Assembly: GCF_001570625.1 (NCBI RefSeq)
Contig: NZ_BBQT01000005.1
Location: 62,001-126,000, forward strand
Reading direction: 5' to 3'
Length of the DNA: 64,000 bases
DNA from: Syntrophomonas wolfei subsp. methylbutyratica
Lineage (GTDB): Bacteria > Bacillota > Syntrophomonadia > Syntrophomonadales > Syntrophomonadaceae
Part shown: piece by piece, positions 1-8,898 of the stretch
How the letters are laid out: every line of letters starts with the position of its first letter
How positions within the stretch are numbered: the stretch's first letter is position 1
Program-made: the position numbers and the translations under genes
Notes under the pieces: model-generated
The model's database searches: none
Told to the model about the DNA's origin: nothing
Seen by the model: the letters and a program-made list of their open reading frames with translations, nothing else

Positions 1-869
1 GAATTAATACTCAGCATCTGGTTAATATAATCCACCGCTTCGTTCAGTTTTGCATTGCCATTATCTGGGCTTTCCTGAACATCTTCCGCCTGTTTTTTTA
101 GTTCTTCCATCTTTTGATAACTCGCAATTTTATTTCGCAATTCCTCCAAAAGCGAGGGTAGTTTTCTGCCATTACCATCATCATTTTGGTTAATTTTATC
201 TTTCCATTTGCATACAGTCTTACAATCAGCAACCAATAAGTTTGCCAATCTCGAACAACAGCTGTCAATAGGCTTCTTTTGCTGTTGTAAAAGAACTAAT
301 CCCATTATTATAAGGAAAAAGTCGGCCATTAACTCATTACAACTCCGATGTTGTTTTTCCCGTTGTTTCTGGTTCTGTTCCTGTTTAACTTTATCATTGT
401 CCTCCGTCCCGGCATATAATTTCTCCTTGGCTTCCTTTGCCATCTCGCCCAGGATTTTATCATCTGTTTTATAGCTGATTCCTGATGTATTACCTGTTAT
501 GGTTCCTTGTTTATTGTTATAATTGAGTTCATAAGAAACTTGGCCGCCGGGTTTTACGACAATCCCGCGCACAAAATCCTCATAGTTGTACGAAGGGTGG
601 AACTGCACTATATCCCAGCAGACCGGTGATTCATTTTCACTTTGATTTTTATCTTTCTCTGTTCTTTGAAACCTTGCATTATCCGTCTTCGTCTTCAAAT
701 CGTCAATGCTTTTGGAGTAAACATCCAGTCCCATTAGCCAGGCTACGATGCGTTTGGCGGAGTAGGTCTTACTGGTCCCTGGGGGTCCTGTCAGTATGAT
801 TTGCCGCGACCAACCGCGCAGGAGCATTTCGGCTGCTTCCAGTTCTTTTGCCAGCAGAGTATTTGCCAT
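1..869 (-). CDS. McrB-like AAA+ ATPase, 3' part outside the window
   Basis: The reading frame opens with ATG at 869 behind a purine-rich GGGAGAGAAGAAGAG and stays open to base 1, so about 289 codons are visible and the C-terminus lies to the left. The protein begins MANTLLAKELEAAEM and has a Walker A motif GPPGTSKT near residue 27, then a WDIVQFHPSYNYEDFVRG segment typical of the McrB/AAA_5 family. A long charged insertion rich in Gln and Lys follows, and Walker B is not yet reached. McrB proteins are NTP-driven motors that work with an McrC nuclease in modification-dependent restriction. It starts 24 bp after the next McrB-like gene in the same direction, so the two are probably cotranscribed; an mcrC gene might follow outside the window. 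Family is seen in the motifs; the restriction role is inference. Confidence 0.75.
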   Translation of the reverse strand, partial: MANTLLAKELEAAEMLLRGWSRQIILTGPPGTSKTYSAKRIVAWLMGLDVYSKSIDDLKTKTDNARFQRTEKDKNQSENESPVCWDIVQFHPSYNYEDFVRGIVVKPGGQVSYELNYNNKQGTITGNTSGISYKTDDKILGEMAKEAKEKLYAGTEDNDKVKQEQNQKQREKQHRSCNELMADFFLIIMGLVLLQQQKKPIDSCCSRLANLLVADCKTVCKWKDKINQNDDGNGRKLPSLLEELRNKIASYQKMEELKKQAEDVQESPDNGNAKLNEAVDYINQMLSIN

Positions 870-893
870 CTCTTCTTCTCTCCCTTAATTATT

Positions 894-2522
894 TTATTTT
901 ATTTCCTTAAGTTTATCTTCCCATTTTGAAGGATCTGTTACCCGCATCAGGTTCAGCTTCTCCTCCACCTTATTACTACGGCGCAGGAGGCCGTCCTTCA
1001 TATATTCCAACAACAGCGGCAGCAACTGGTACTTCATCTTAAAATACAGTTCTTCGCTATCAGCCCTGAAATAGGCAGGACCGGGCATGATATCATCCTT
1101 CTTCACCCAAGCAGGCAGGGTTTTATCCGTAAAAAAATGATCTTCGATTAAATTATAAAGATCTCTACCGTTTTTATCTTTTTTACCTTTGTTATCTGTA
1201 GGCATAGGCAGGTCGTCTGCCCGCGAAGGACAGGGGAAGAAAGCAAAGCGGCGGCGTACGGCGTAGTCGATGGAACCGATGGTGCGGTCGGCAGTGTTCA
1301 TGGTGCCGATGATATAGAGGTTGTCAGGTATCATGAAATCATAATCCCCGTCAATGGCATAGGGGCTTTTTATGCTTTCCCCCCGGTACTCCAGGCCGTA
1401 GATAAGTTCTCCCAGGACGGCAGCCAGGGGGGCGCGGTTAATCTCGTCGATGATGAGGATATAGGGCGGAGCCTGTTTGCGGATATTTTTCGGTATTTTC
1501 TGATATTCTTTTATCAATTCACTCAGCTTGCAGTTATATATTTCTTTCGAATTATTGTCAGTACATTTCAACCATGCAAAGCAATCCTCTACATATACAT
1601 CGAAATCTATATCTATATACATAAACTGCTGCAGATAATCATAAAGCAATCTGCTAATTCTGAACAATGATAATGTCTCCGCCATCGCTGCCTTGGCCAT
1701 GGATGCCAGGATTTTTTCCTGAGTCTGGTATTGCGCGTTGCCGCCTGAAGTATCCACCATTATCCCCCGCACCAGGTCTTCGTTCTGGTAGGCGGGGTGG
1801 AACTGGATGATGTCCCAGTTACCCTTTGCACTGCCGTTATCATAAGAGAATCGTTTACCTGCAAGATATTTTTTTACTTCGTCGTTATCGGGGGTATTCT
1901 CTTCTATATCCATCCCCATCAATTTGGCTGCAAGCCGCTTTGCCAGACGGGTTTTTCCCGTACCAGGAGGACCTGAAAGGATAAGGGTTCTGGATGAAAG
2001 CAATGCCTTAAACGCATCCTTTAAAACATTTCTCGGGGGTTCGCCCCAGTAATATGAGTTTTCTTTTTTCCCTTTGTACAGGACATATTTGCCGGCAGCC
2101 ATATTATCCAGTACCGTTTGAGCCGCATCTTTAAAATCATTAAGCTTATTAGAATCTATATTAAATATATATGTATTGTTATTGGGGTTTATTGCGAATC
2201 CTTTTTTTTTAACTTCGTTCAATAACGCATCATAAAGGCTGCTGTATTTCGTTATTTTATCATTATGTTCTTTGACTTCGAGTGCATTTTTATTTACTTT
2301 AATATGGCAAAGCCGATGAAGTGCATCTGTGCCTTCACTATTGTTGTATATATGAAAACTATCCCCTTTGGAGTTTTTACTTCTCTTTTGCCTAGCTTTT
2401 AATTTAAACAAAACATTACCGTTTTTATATTTAATATCAGCTTCATTATTAATTAATTCCTTATTAATTAATTCCTTTTGGATTTCACTTTCATTAATAC
2501 TATCTTTTCTAAGATAACTCAT
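894..2522 (-). CDS. McrB-like AAA+ ATPase
   Basis: About 542 residues, starting MSYLRKDSINESEIQ at 2522. This ATG has AAGGAGC nine bases upstream; a longer frame to 2546 has no comparable ribosome site. The N-terminal 170 residues are Lys-rich and not recognised; in McrB this part reads the modified DNA. Walker A is GPPGTGKT near residue 184, the family segment WDIIQFHPAYQNEDLVRG follows, Walker B is LIIDEINRAP near residue 355, and a sensor segment TMNTADRTIGSIDYAVRRRF lies near residue 410. That order is diagnostic of the McrB/AAA_5 group. With the similar gene just downstream it forms a tandem pair of different McrB-like motors. Likely role: the ATPase half of a modification-dependent restriction complex; no McrC nuclease is inside the window. 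Confidence 0.85.
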   Translation of the reverse strand: MSYLRKDSINESEIQKELINKELINNEADIKYKNGNVLFKLKARQKRSKNSKGDSFHIYNNSEGTDALHRLCHIKVNKNALEVKEHNDKITKYSSLYDALLNEVKKKGFAINPNNNTYIFNIDSNKLNDFKDAAQTVLDNMAAGKYVLYKGKKENSYYWGEPPRNVLKDAFKALLSSRTLILSGPPGTGKTRLAKRLAAKLMGMDIEENTPDNDEVKKYLAGKRFSYDNGSAKGNWDIIQFHPAYQNEDLVRGIMVDTSGGNAQYQTQEKILASMAKAAMAETLSLFRISRLLYDYLQQFMYIDIDFDVYVEDCFAWLKCTDNNSKEIYNCKLSELIKEYQKIPKNIRKQAPPYILIIDEINRAPLAAVLGELIYGLEYRGESIKSPYAIDGDYDFMIPDNLYIIGTMNTADRTIGSIDYAVRRRFAFFPCPSRADDLPMPTDNKGKKDKNGRDLYNLIEDHFFTDKTLPAWVKKDDIMPGPAYFRADSEELYFKMKYQLLPLLLEYMKDGLLRRSNKVEEKLNLMRVTDPSKWEDKLKEIK

Positions 2523-2673
2523 AAAAATAAATGCTCCTTGTCTCAAACATTGTTGCTAACTCTTAAACATTTACAAGCTTCTCCGGCACTTTCCCTAAAT
2601 AAACAGCCCATGTGCTCTAAGGATACAGGGTCAATCCTTGTGCATAAATATCCTGTGTCGCGGTATTCCTGTC

Positions 2674-2973
2674 TCACTTGCCATGCTGCTGCCGGCTCCA
2701 CCACTTTGTGACGGTGGTTTCCAATTGGCTGTTGAGATCAACATCCAGTTGATTGGCCAGGCAAATGAGGGTGAACAGGACATCGCCCATTTCCTCAGCG
2801 ATATAGTCCTGCTCTTCAGTACGCTTTTTCTTGATGCCGTGTTTATGGTTGATCTCGCGGGCCAGTTCGCCAACTTCCTCGCTTAATGCGGCCAGGCAAA
2901 CCAGGGGCTGGTAATAACCCGCTGTTTCTCTCATGTATTCATCTATCTTCTTCTGCCAATCATTTAAACCCAT
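2674..2973 (-). CDS. MazG-like nucleotide pyrophosphohydrolase
   Basis: 99 residues starting MGLNDWQKKIDEYM. The centre carries the all-alpha MazG metal-binding signature: EEVGELAREIN near residues 31-41 and EEMGDVLFTLICLA near residues 60-73, the EExxE and ExxD helices that bind Mg2+. Single-domain MazG proteins hydrolyse (d)NTPs to NMP and pyrophosphate. The gene lies 25 bp behind the WYL regulator gene on the same strand, so the two are probably one transcript. Single-domain MazG proteins are often carried in defence islands and phages, but a defence role here is only contextual. The reverse-strand frames over it are shadows. Confidence 0.85.
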   Translation of the reverse strand: MGLNDWQKKIDEYMRETAGYYQPLVCLAALSEEVGELAREINHKHGIKKKRTEEQDYIAEEMGDVLFTLICLANQLDVDLNSQLETTVTKWWSRQQHGK

Positions 2974-2998
2974 CTGTGTCCTCCGTTATTAACTCGTT

Positions 2999-4096
2999 CT
3001 ATTCCTCGTAAACCGCCGCCATGCCTTGAATCGTATCCTTCAGCATCTGCCGCAGATGGTCCGGTTCCAGGACTTCGACCCTTGTTCCCCATTGCAGAAT
3101 CCAGCTCTGGAGTTCGAGCATGCCGCTGACCTCGAATTCCAGGATAAGCGCTCCGTTTTCCAGAGTATCGATCAATTTCTGGGAGGGGTGATAGCAAAGC
3201 CGGCTTACCCGCGCCGCCACATCCGGGGAGAACTTCAGGCGCACCCTGCCGGGTTGTTCGTTTGCATCCGTAAGTATGCCCCACTTGCCATCCATATAGC
3301 TGTCCAGCGAGAAATCTTTCGGGTAAGCAAATTTATTTGCTTCAACGCGCAGCGATTGGATTTGCTCCACCCGCAAGACCCTAATCGGCTTGTCATCAGC
3401 ATCAGTATTTAGAGCGGCGACCAAATACCATACATTGCGCTTGAAAACCAGGCCCAGCGGGTTCAAAAGATGCTCATTGGTCTGGTTGCGGTTATTAACA
3501 TATACTGCCTTGATTTGATAGGATTCGATAACTGCTCTTAACAGGTTTTCCATTGATAAATGGAAATCGCCTGGCGACATCAAGGTGTTTCCGGTTACAT
3601 AAACCCGCTTCCGAATAATATCTGGCAGTTGGGGTTTATTTTTAAATATGTTGCCCATATCATCTTTGGTCTTTTCTGCTGCATTGTCCAGAACCGTATT
3701 CTTATAAAGCAGCAGGGTAGAATATAGAAGTGCGGCATTGTCCTTGTTAATCTTGGGAAAAGGTTCTTCGTTCAGGGAATAATATTTTCCGTTTTTATTA
3801 ATCTGTATGCCTGAAAAACTGAGAGTGTTTAAATCTCTGCGAATGGACTTTTTTAGGCTCTCCAGATTATCAACCTGCAAACCAATGTCAATATCCGTTG
3901 TATTTTTATATATATCTATTATCTCCTGCATGGTTAAACCGCCTACAAATATGCGGCGGTGCAATTGCTTATATAGAAAGATCACTCGCTCTACCCTGGG
4001 ATTGGATTTTTTATCATGGGAGTTTTCCTTGGAGTTTTCCTTGAGATGTTGTGATGAATTGCTGCTCTTTTCCGCTTGGTTTCTTTTCTTGCCCAT
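2999..4096 (-). CDS. WYL-domain transcriptional regulator
   Basis: 365 residues. The start MGKKRNQAEKSS follows GGAGGGCG. The first 30 residues are Ser/Lys/Asn-rich and probably disordered. Residues about 35-110 form a DeoR-like winged helix (VERVIFLYKQLHRR then LKKSIRRDLNTLS). Residues about 180-260 form a WYL ligand-binding domain with its usual LNPLGLVFKRNVWYLVAALN segment, and a WCX-type C-terminus follows (VRLKFSPDVAARV to the end). WYL proteins sense nucleic-acid or nucleotide ligands and often control phage-defence operons. The gene is divergent from the AAA+ ATPase gene at 4377, leaving a roughly 280-bp control region between the two starts, so it is the natural candidate to regulate both directions. 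Ligand unknown. Confidence 0.9.
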   Translation of the reverse strand: MGKKRNQAEKSSNSSQHLKENSKENSHDKKSNPRVERVIFLYKQLHRRIFVGGLTMQEIIDIYKNTTDIDIGLQVDNLESLKKSIRRDLNTLSFSGIQINKNGKYYSLNEEPFPKINKDNAALLYSTLLLYKNTVLDNAAEKTKDDMGNIFKNKPQLPDIIRKRVYVTGNTLMSPGDFHLSMENLLRAVIESYQIKAVYVNNRNQTNEHLLNPLGLVFKRNVWYLVAALNTDADDKPIRVLRVEQIQSLRVEANKFAYPKDFSLDSYMDGKWGILTDANEQPGRVRLKFSPDVAARVSRLCYHPSQKLIDTLENGALILEFEVSGMLELQSWILQWGTRVEVLEPDHLRQMLKDTIQGMAAVYEE

Positions 4097-4376
4097 TTGC
4101 GCCCTCCATCAAAAGCTCTATCTATTTTCATTTGATTGTTCAATTTGAGAATTATGCATTACATACTACCATTTTAGCACTTATTGAACAAGATTGGTAT
4201 TATTTGTAGTAAAATTTTGCATGATGGCAGAACAGGAACTAAAATACCGGTAATACCTCTTACTATTCTCTAATTGACGAAATATTTTCTGCGATTTCCA
4301 GCGACCGGACATACAGTTGTCCGAGCCCGGTGGTTTCATAATAGTATACCAAATTCATCACTGGGAAGGGGTTGCT

Positions 4377-5969
4377 ATGATAGAGATGGAATTTGACAAA
4401 CTTCTGGTAAGGCTCTCGCTTTTTGACCTGATCAACCTGGAACAGGTGCTTGGCAGCCTGGCTGAGCAATACCAGGCCAGACTCCTGGTCTCCGGAGATA
4501 AGGCAAGCTGGGCTTACCGCTTGCAGCAGGAGTTCACCATACCCAATGAGATGGATATGGAATTCCTGTGGGAAACACCGGATCAGGTTGAGCACCGGAT
4601 AGGACTGTGCCTGAAGCAATGCCGGGCGGATGAGGCCCGAGTTTACAATGCCTCACACCGCTTGGTGTTTTCCTGTGCATCAAGGGACTGGGCTATGGTC
4701 AAATCCTTAATCACTGATCTGGAGACATTGTTGAAGCAAATGTTGCCGACCCGCTTCCTCTCTATGGAGCATTTTTTGAACTATATAGGCGGCTACTCCA
4801 GGATTTCATTGTACGAGCTATCGCTCATCCTGCTCAAGCCAGCTATGGCTGTGATAGATCAGGTATTTGAATCCTGTCCTAACCGGGGCACGATAAGTTT
4901 TCTTAACAATCGTGAAGAACGGGCAGAGAAGATAAAAACTGATAATGTTGACGGAAGCGTCACATATATCGAAGTCAATAGCTACCGGGTTTATGAAAAG
5001 GATAAGCGGCTGCTTGCGGTTGGCATAAGTATGGAACAGCATCACTGGGGAAAGTCTTATACCCTGGTGGTCTTCACCGGGGAAATCCCCTCGGATCAGA
5101 TTAATAGCTTGTTTGGCAAGCCTTTTGAAGAACTTTTACAAGAGACAGCTAATCTGAAGGGAGGCAAGTTTACCGGCGACCAAAGGGTTATTAAGCTTAT
5201 CAAACCGCTGGGGCTTAATGATTTGGTGCTGGATGATGAGGTCGAACATAAAATAGAGAATGATTTGTTAAGCTTCTTTTCGATGGAACCCTTGTACCGG
5301 CAGGCCAACCTGCCCTTCAAGCGGGGTATAGTATTGCATGGCCCTCCAGGGACGGGTAAAACCAGCCTGGTAAAAGTTATGGTCAGTACCATGCAACAGA
5401 CTATCATATGGGTTAAAACCGGGGATATCAGCTGCGTCGAGCAGATTACCCAGATATTTCGCCTGGCCCGCCTGGGTAAACCATCGGTGATTATTTTCGA
5501 AGATGTGGATTTCTTCCTCTCTGACCGGGACAGATATTATGATACTACCAAAGCGGTGGCAAATCTGATGGCTGAATTGGATGGCTTGGAAGAAAATGAT
5601 GGAATCATGGTGGTTATGACGACTAATCGCCTCGATGTTCTGGAAAAAGCCATTGTAGAAAGACCGGGGCGGATTGATGAGCGGATACTTATAGGCAAAC
5701 TGTGCCGCGATAAGGTCATAGAGCTTTTAGAGAGAAAACTGAAATATTTTCATTGGAAAGATTTCTCCAGGCTATCGAAGGTTCTTCCCGAAAATCTGGT
5801 TTTAACCGGCGCTATGACCTGTGAGCTGGCTACCTTGATCATCAAATATGCCTTAAAAGAAAGTAAATCCAGCCAAATTGAGATATACAGCAATCATATT
5901 GGTCAAGCCTTAAGAGACCTGGAAGAAGTGGAACAAATGCAAATGCGCCGGGCAGGGTTTGCGGTTTAG
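4377..5969 (+). CDS. AAA+ ATPase (FtsH/Cdc48-like core) of the WYL/ART cluster
   Basis: 530 residues from ATG 4377, preceded by GGAAGGGG; a longer frame from 4317 has no ribosome site. The first 270 residues are not recognised and probably bind the substrate or partner. The AAA+ core follows: Walker A GPPGTGKT at about 322-329, Walker B VIIFEDVDFF near 370, a sensor/second region of homology TTNRLDVLEKAIVERPGRID near 420, then a helical lid. This arrangement resembles Bcs1/Cdc48-type unfoldases rather than McrB. The next gene (ART-like) begins 57 bp downstream in the same direction, suggesting an operon. An ATPase paired with an ADP-ribosyltransferase-like protein under a WYL regulator looks like a defence cassette, but no described system is recognised with certainty. 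Confidence 0.75.
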   Translation: MIEMEFDKLLVRLSLFDLINLEQVLGSLAEQYQARLLVSGDKASWAYRLQQEFTIPNEMDMEFLWETPDQVEHRIGLCLKQCRADEARVYNASHRLVFSCASRDWAMVKSLITDLETLLKQMLPTRFLSMEHFLNYIGGYSRISLYELSLILLKPAMAVIDQVFESCPNRGTISFLNNREERAEKIKTDNVDGSVTYIEVNSYRVYEKDKRLLAVGISMEQHHWGKSYTLVVFTGEIPSDQINSLFGKPFEELLQETANLKGGKFTGDQRVIKLIKPLGLNDLVLDDEVEHKIENDLLSFFSMEPLYRQANLPFKRGIVLHGPPGTGKTSLVKVMVSTMQQTIIWVKTGDISCVEQITQIFRLARLGKPSVIIFEDVDFFLSDRDRYYDTTKAVANLMAELDGLEENDGIMVVMTTNRLDVLEKAIVERPGRIDERILIGKLCRDKVIELLERKLKYFHWKDFSRLSKVLPENLVLTGAMTCELATLIIKYALKESKSSQIEIYSNHIGQALRDLEEVEQMQMRRAGFAV

Positions 5970-6026
5970 AGTAAAAGACGAAAGTTATCCGGGTACTTCA
6001 AAAAATAAACTGAAGGGGATGTTGAG

Positions 6027-6656
6027 TTGAAACTAATAGACAATGAGGAAAGGTTATGTATCCCACTCTATCACGGCACCTCAACCTGTATGCTGGAATC
6101 GATTAAAGAGTACGGTTTGGGAGGAAGGAATATAATTGAAGAATATAAGGTACTTGATTTTTTGGAATATACTTACAATTTAGCCCGTAGTGGAAACTAC
6201 ATATCGGAACCTGATTACTTGATTAAATTGATATTAAATCAAAGGGTAACTGAGGCCGGTTATAATTTCCGTCATGGGCAGGTATATCTGACTCCTTCGC
6301 TAGATACTGCCAAAAGATATAAAAAAAACTTATATGGTTCGGAAATCATATCTCATCTTGTTGACTTATTCACTAAGTATCCAAATAATAATAACGATGA
6401 TGTTTTTAACGACAACCATCCACTGTTTCACTTTCTTCGAGAAACACCTGAACCACGCCCACTGGTCTTGAAGATTCCACAACTACATATTTCAGCATTA
6501 TTAGAAGGAGAAAATGGACAGCCAGTATTAGAAGTATTAGATAAATTAAGGAAAGCCATGTATTGTTCCGAACTGGCGTTTGAAATATTTTCTCAGCAGA
6601 ACAATTTTGTATTAGGACAGGTTATTCCTTTCGATAAACTTGAAATCGTATCTTAG
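6027..6656 (+). CDS. ADP-ribosyltransferase-like protein
   Basis: 209 residues from TTG 6027, eight bases after AAGGGG; the nearby in-frame ATG choices end at once. The N-terminus reads LYHGTS at residues 14-19, the first strand of H-Y-E-type ADP-ribosyltransferases. GQVYLTPSLDTAKRY at 84-98 matches their second motif (aromatic-Leu-Thr followed by an Ala-Lys helix), and a candidate acidic third residue is Glu182 in CSELAFE. The proposed triad is thus His16-Tyr87-Glu182. Such enzymes transfer ADP-ribose from NAD+ to protein or nucleic acid. The motif match is by eye and the overall family is unnamed. Codon use is more AT-rich than in the ATPase upstream. Alternative: a DUF3990-like or catalytically inactive relative. 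Confidence 0.5.
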   Translation: MKLIDNEERLCIPLYHGTSTCMLESIKEYGLGGRNIIEEYKVLDFLEYTYNLARSGNYISEPDYLIKLILNQRVTEAGYNFRHGQVYLTPSLDTAKRYKKNLYGSEIISHLVDLFTKYPNNNNDDVFNDNHPLFHFLRETPEPRPLVLKIPQLHISALLEGENGQPVLEVLDKLRKAMYCSELAFEIFSQQNNFVLGQVIPFDKLEIVS

Positions 6657-6708
6657 AAGTTTTAGTTCCCTGTTTAACCTCAAAAATTAAGTTTAAGGAC
6701 TAGAAAGG

Positions 6709-7734
6709 ATGATAGAAATTAAAGAAAAATATAAAAATTACGGGTTTATTGTGCTATTAATAATATTATTAATTATTGTCTATATAACATCACTGGAATC
6801 CTTGAAAAAATCAAGTATTGATCCCCAAACAAATGATTCCTCTAAAGCAAATAGTCAAGAATTGGATCAACATAGAATTAATATTCCTCAAGCAAATCCA
6901 GCCCAGTTTATACCAGAGAATAGTGAAGTAATTTCTAATGCCTCAATATACTTAACAGGATCATTAAATCCCGAGCGTATAATTATTCACAGTATCCCGG
7001 ATGAATTATTTAAGGTTGGTATTATTGTCTTATCTTTCGATCAGAAAACACATTCTTGGAAATCATTATACCAGGAAACAACTGATGGGGAGTTTACTTC
7101 TCTTGAACAAGTTGCAAAACTACTTGGGGATAAGCGTGAACAAGGTGTAGTGGTTGGTCATGGAGGACCCCGAGGAAGATTATTTGGTTTTGTGATTGTT
7201 GGCGAAAACAATGGCAAAATACGAACAGTTGATATAGTCTCCGAAGATCCGGTTGATTGGGCTGGCGGTATTTTAAGTATTGAAGGTAATCAAATTGTGG
7301 TTGAAACACTAATGAACAAAACTTATTTAAAGTTAAGTAGTACAGGGTTTAATAGAAAGCTCGTCAACAAAGATCTTAGAAATAATCCGGATATTAATAC
7401 AGCCAAAAAAGATGACATAATTATTAAATACACAATTGATTCCCATGGACGCATTAATGGTAACCCGGGCAATGAAGAATATATAATTCTTACTGAAGGC
7501 CAACGTGTTTTTATGGTCAGAGAGGACTTATCAAGAGTAATTGATGATCTGTTCTGTGATAGTCAAATTCTTAGTCAAGATAATAAGGTTTTTACAGCAA
7601 AAAAGGCAGGACATGCATCAATAAGTATTCAAACTCGAAGAACTGATGAGTTGGGAGATGAGCCTGACTCCTATGATTATTTTTTTATTGTAAAAAACGC
7701 CGTTCAGTCTTACAGTGGATATGCTACAACTTGA
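6709..7734 (+). CDS. Membrane-anchored protein of unknown function
   Basis: 341 residues. After the start MIEIKEKYKNYG there is one strongly hydrophobic stretch (about residues 12-28, FIVLLIILLIIVYI) with no lipobox, so a signal anchor with the bulk of the protein outside is likely. The outer part is Asn/Ser-rich up to residue 65, then beta-rich; no family is recognised. Two Gly-rich turns (VVVGHGGPRGRLFGF near residue 150) stand out. It follows the ART-like gene by 52 bp in the same direction. The last third of the gene (from 7394) and the first bases of the next gene are repeated almost exactly at 13264-13829, so a 3' relic of this gene exists about 5.9 kb downstream. AT-rich compared with the ATPase upstream. 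Confidence 0.6.
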   Translation: MIEIKEKYKNYGFIVLLIILLIIVYITSLESLKKSSIDPQTNDSSKANSQELDQHRINIPQANPAQFIPENSEVISNASIYLTGSLNPERIIIHSIPDELFKVGIIVLSFDQKTHSWKSLYQETTDGEFTSLEQVAKLLGDKREQGVVVGHGGPRGRLFGFVIVGENNGKIRTVDIVSEDPVDWAGGILSIEGNQIVVETLMNKTYLKLSSTGFNRKLVNKDLRNNPDINTAKKDDIIIKYTIDSHGRINGNPGNEEYIILTEGQRVFMVREDLSRVIDDLFCDSQILSQDNKVFTAKKAGHASISIQTRRTDELGDEPDSYDYFFIVKNAVQSYSGYATT

Positions 7735-7959
7735 GGATACCATTCCTCCTAACAGCCAATATCCTAGCCTTTTAAATAGCTACTATGGCTAAATCCGACT
7801 ACCCAAGGCCTGCCAGAGCGGGCCAGGGATAGGGGTTTAGGGGCGGTAAACGAAAGAAGAAGGCAGTTGGCAATATGCTGGGTAAAGAGAGGGATGGCAA
7901 TATGTTGTATGTCACCGGTGATACCCATGGTGAATTGGATATTAGAAAACTGAATACTA
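7394..7959 (+). repeat. Duplicated segment A, first copy
   Basis: This 566-bp stretch (end of the membrane-anchored gene, the spacer, and the first 58 bp of the phosphoesterase gene) matches 13264-13829 at a constant offset of 5870 bp without gaps and with only scattered base changes. It marks the left edge of a tandem duplication whose other shared segment carries hisS and the SpoVK-like gene. Confidence 0.9.
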
Positions 7960-8582
7960 CTAATTTCCCGGAACAATATAGCATGACCAAGGAAGACTAT
8001 GTAGCAATAATGGGGGATTTTGGGCTGGTTTGGAATGACGGCAAAGAGGATTTGTACTGGAGAAAGTGGCTCGCAGACCGCAATTTTACCACCTTATTCA
8101 TAGATGGCAACCATGAAAACTTTGATTTGTTAAAACGGCATGAGGTGGTGGAATGGCACGGCGGTAAGGTACAGTTCATAAATGACAGTATTATTCATCT
8201 AATGAGGGGTCAAGTTTATGAGATAGATGGGAAAACAATATTTACCATGGGGGGCGGCACTTCCATAGATAAAGAATTCAGGAAGCCCGGCAAAAGCTGG
8301 TGGCCGGATGAGTTGCCTACCTATGAGGAATATGAGGAAGCCTTAAGGAACCTGGACCAACATAATTGGAAGGTTGATTACGTTTTTACCCATACCATTT
8401 CTAATAATATTATGAAGTTTATGCGCTACGAAAAAGAAGAATCGGAATTAAACACTTTCTTTGACCTGATCGAGGAAGAGCTTACATTCAGGCACTGGTA
8501 CTTTGGTCATTTTCATGCAGATGAACAGGTAAAAGACAATTACCGGCTGTTGTATATTGATGTGATACCGGTACAGCCATAA
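7902..8582 (+). CDS. Calcineurin-like metallophosphoesterase 1
   Basis: 226 residues starting MLYVTGDTHGELDIRK at 7902, eight bases after GAGAGGG; an upstream ATG at 7875 lacks a site. It carries the metallophosphoesterase metal motifs in order: GDTHGE near residue 6, GDFGLVW near 42, GNHEN near 71, a late His in FTHTIS, and the final GHFHAD near 205. These bind two metal ions and hydrolyse phosphoesters. It is the first of four phosphoesterase genes in a row and resembles the third (9520) in layout. Substrate unknown; nucleotides, ADP-ribose derivatives, RNA ends or phosphoproteins are all possible. Its first 58 bp recur as a relic at 13772-13829. Confidence 0.85.
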   Translation: MLYVTGDTHGELDIRKLNTTNFPEQYSMTKEDYVAIMGDFGLVWNDGKEDLYWRKWLADRNFTTLFIDGNHENFDLLKRHEVVEWHGGKVQFINDSIIHLMRGQVYEIDGKTIFTMGGGTSIDKEFRKPGKSWWPDELPTYEEYEEALRNLDQHNWKVDYVFTHTISNNIMKFMRYEKEESELNTFFDLIEEELTFRHWYFGHFHADEQVKDNYRLLYIDVIPVQP

Positions 8583-8898
8583 AACCGCTACCGGATTATT
8601 AGTGCCAGCTATTGTTAAAACCTATCTGAAGCCTGCCCCCGAATAATCTTCCCGCAATTCGTTTTAGCAATTCATTGTTATCACCTTGAATAGCTTTCTA
8701 AGAGGCCCGGACAACGGCCCTATTGGTTTTAGATAGTTCCTCGGTGAGAGCTGCTCAGCAGTATTTGGGAGAAACATCCGGAGAGTTCCCGGATGTTTCT
8801 CCCGAACTGTTAAGGAGTTTTGCTATAAAGCGAAGGAGAAATAGAATAACAGGGGATGCGTGGTAACAGGCATTCCTGTATATAAGGAGATTTTATTT
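8583..8898. other. 316-bp gap between phosphoesterase genes
   Basis: No coding frame with family features is seen. The gap contains the strong hairpin at 8767-8803, and the ribosome site AAGGAG just before 8899. A promoter for the second phosphoesterase gene could lie downstream of the hairpin, but no convincing -35/-10 pair was found. Confidence 0.5.
8767..8803 (+). terminator. 15-bp perfect hairpin, terminator-like
   Basis: GGGAGAAACATCCGG pairs perfectly with CCGGATGTTTCTCCC across a 7-base loop. No run of T follows, so it may be a processing or mRNA-stabilising structure rather than a simple intrinsic terminator. It separates the first phosphoesterase gene from the second. Confidence 0.5.

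Noticed and set aside
2638-2886. Plus-strand frame over the MazG-like gene
   Set aside because: Antisense shadow of a gene with clear MazG motifs.
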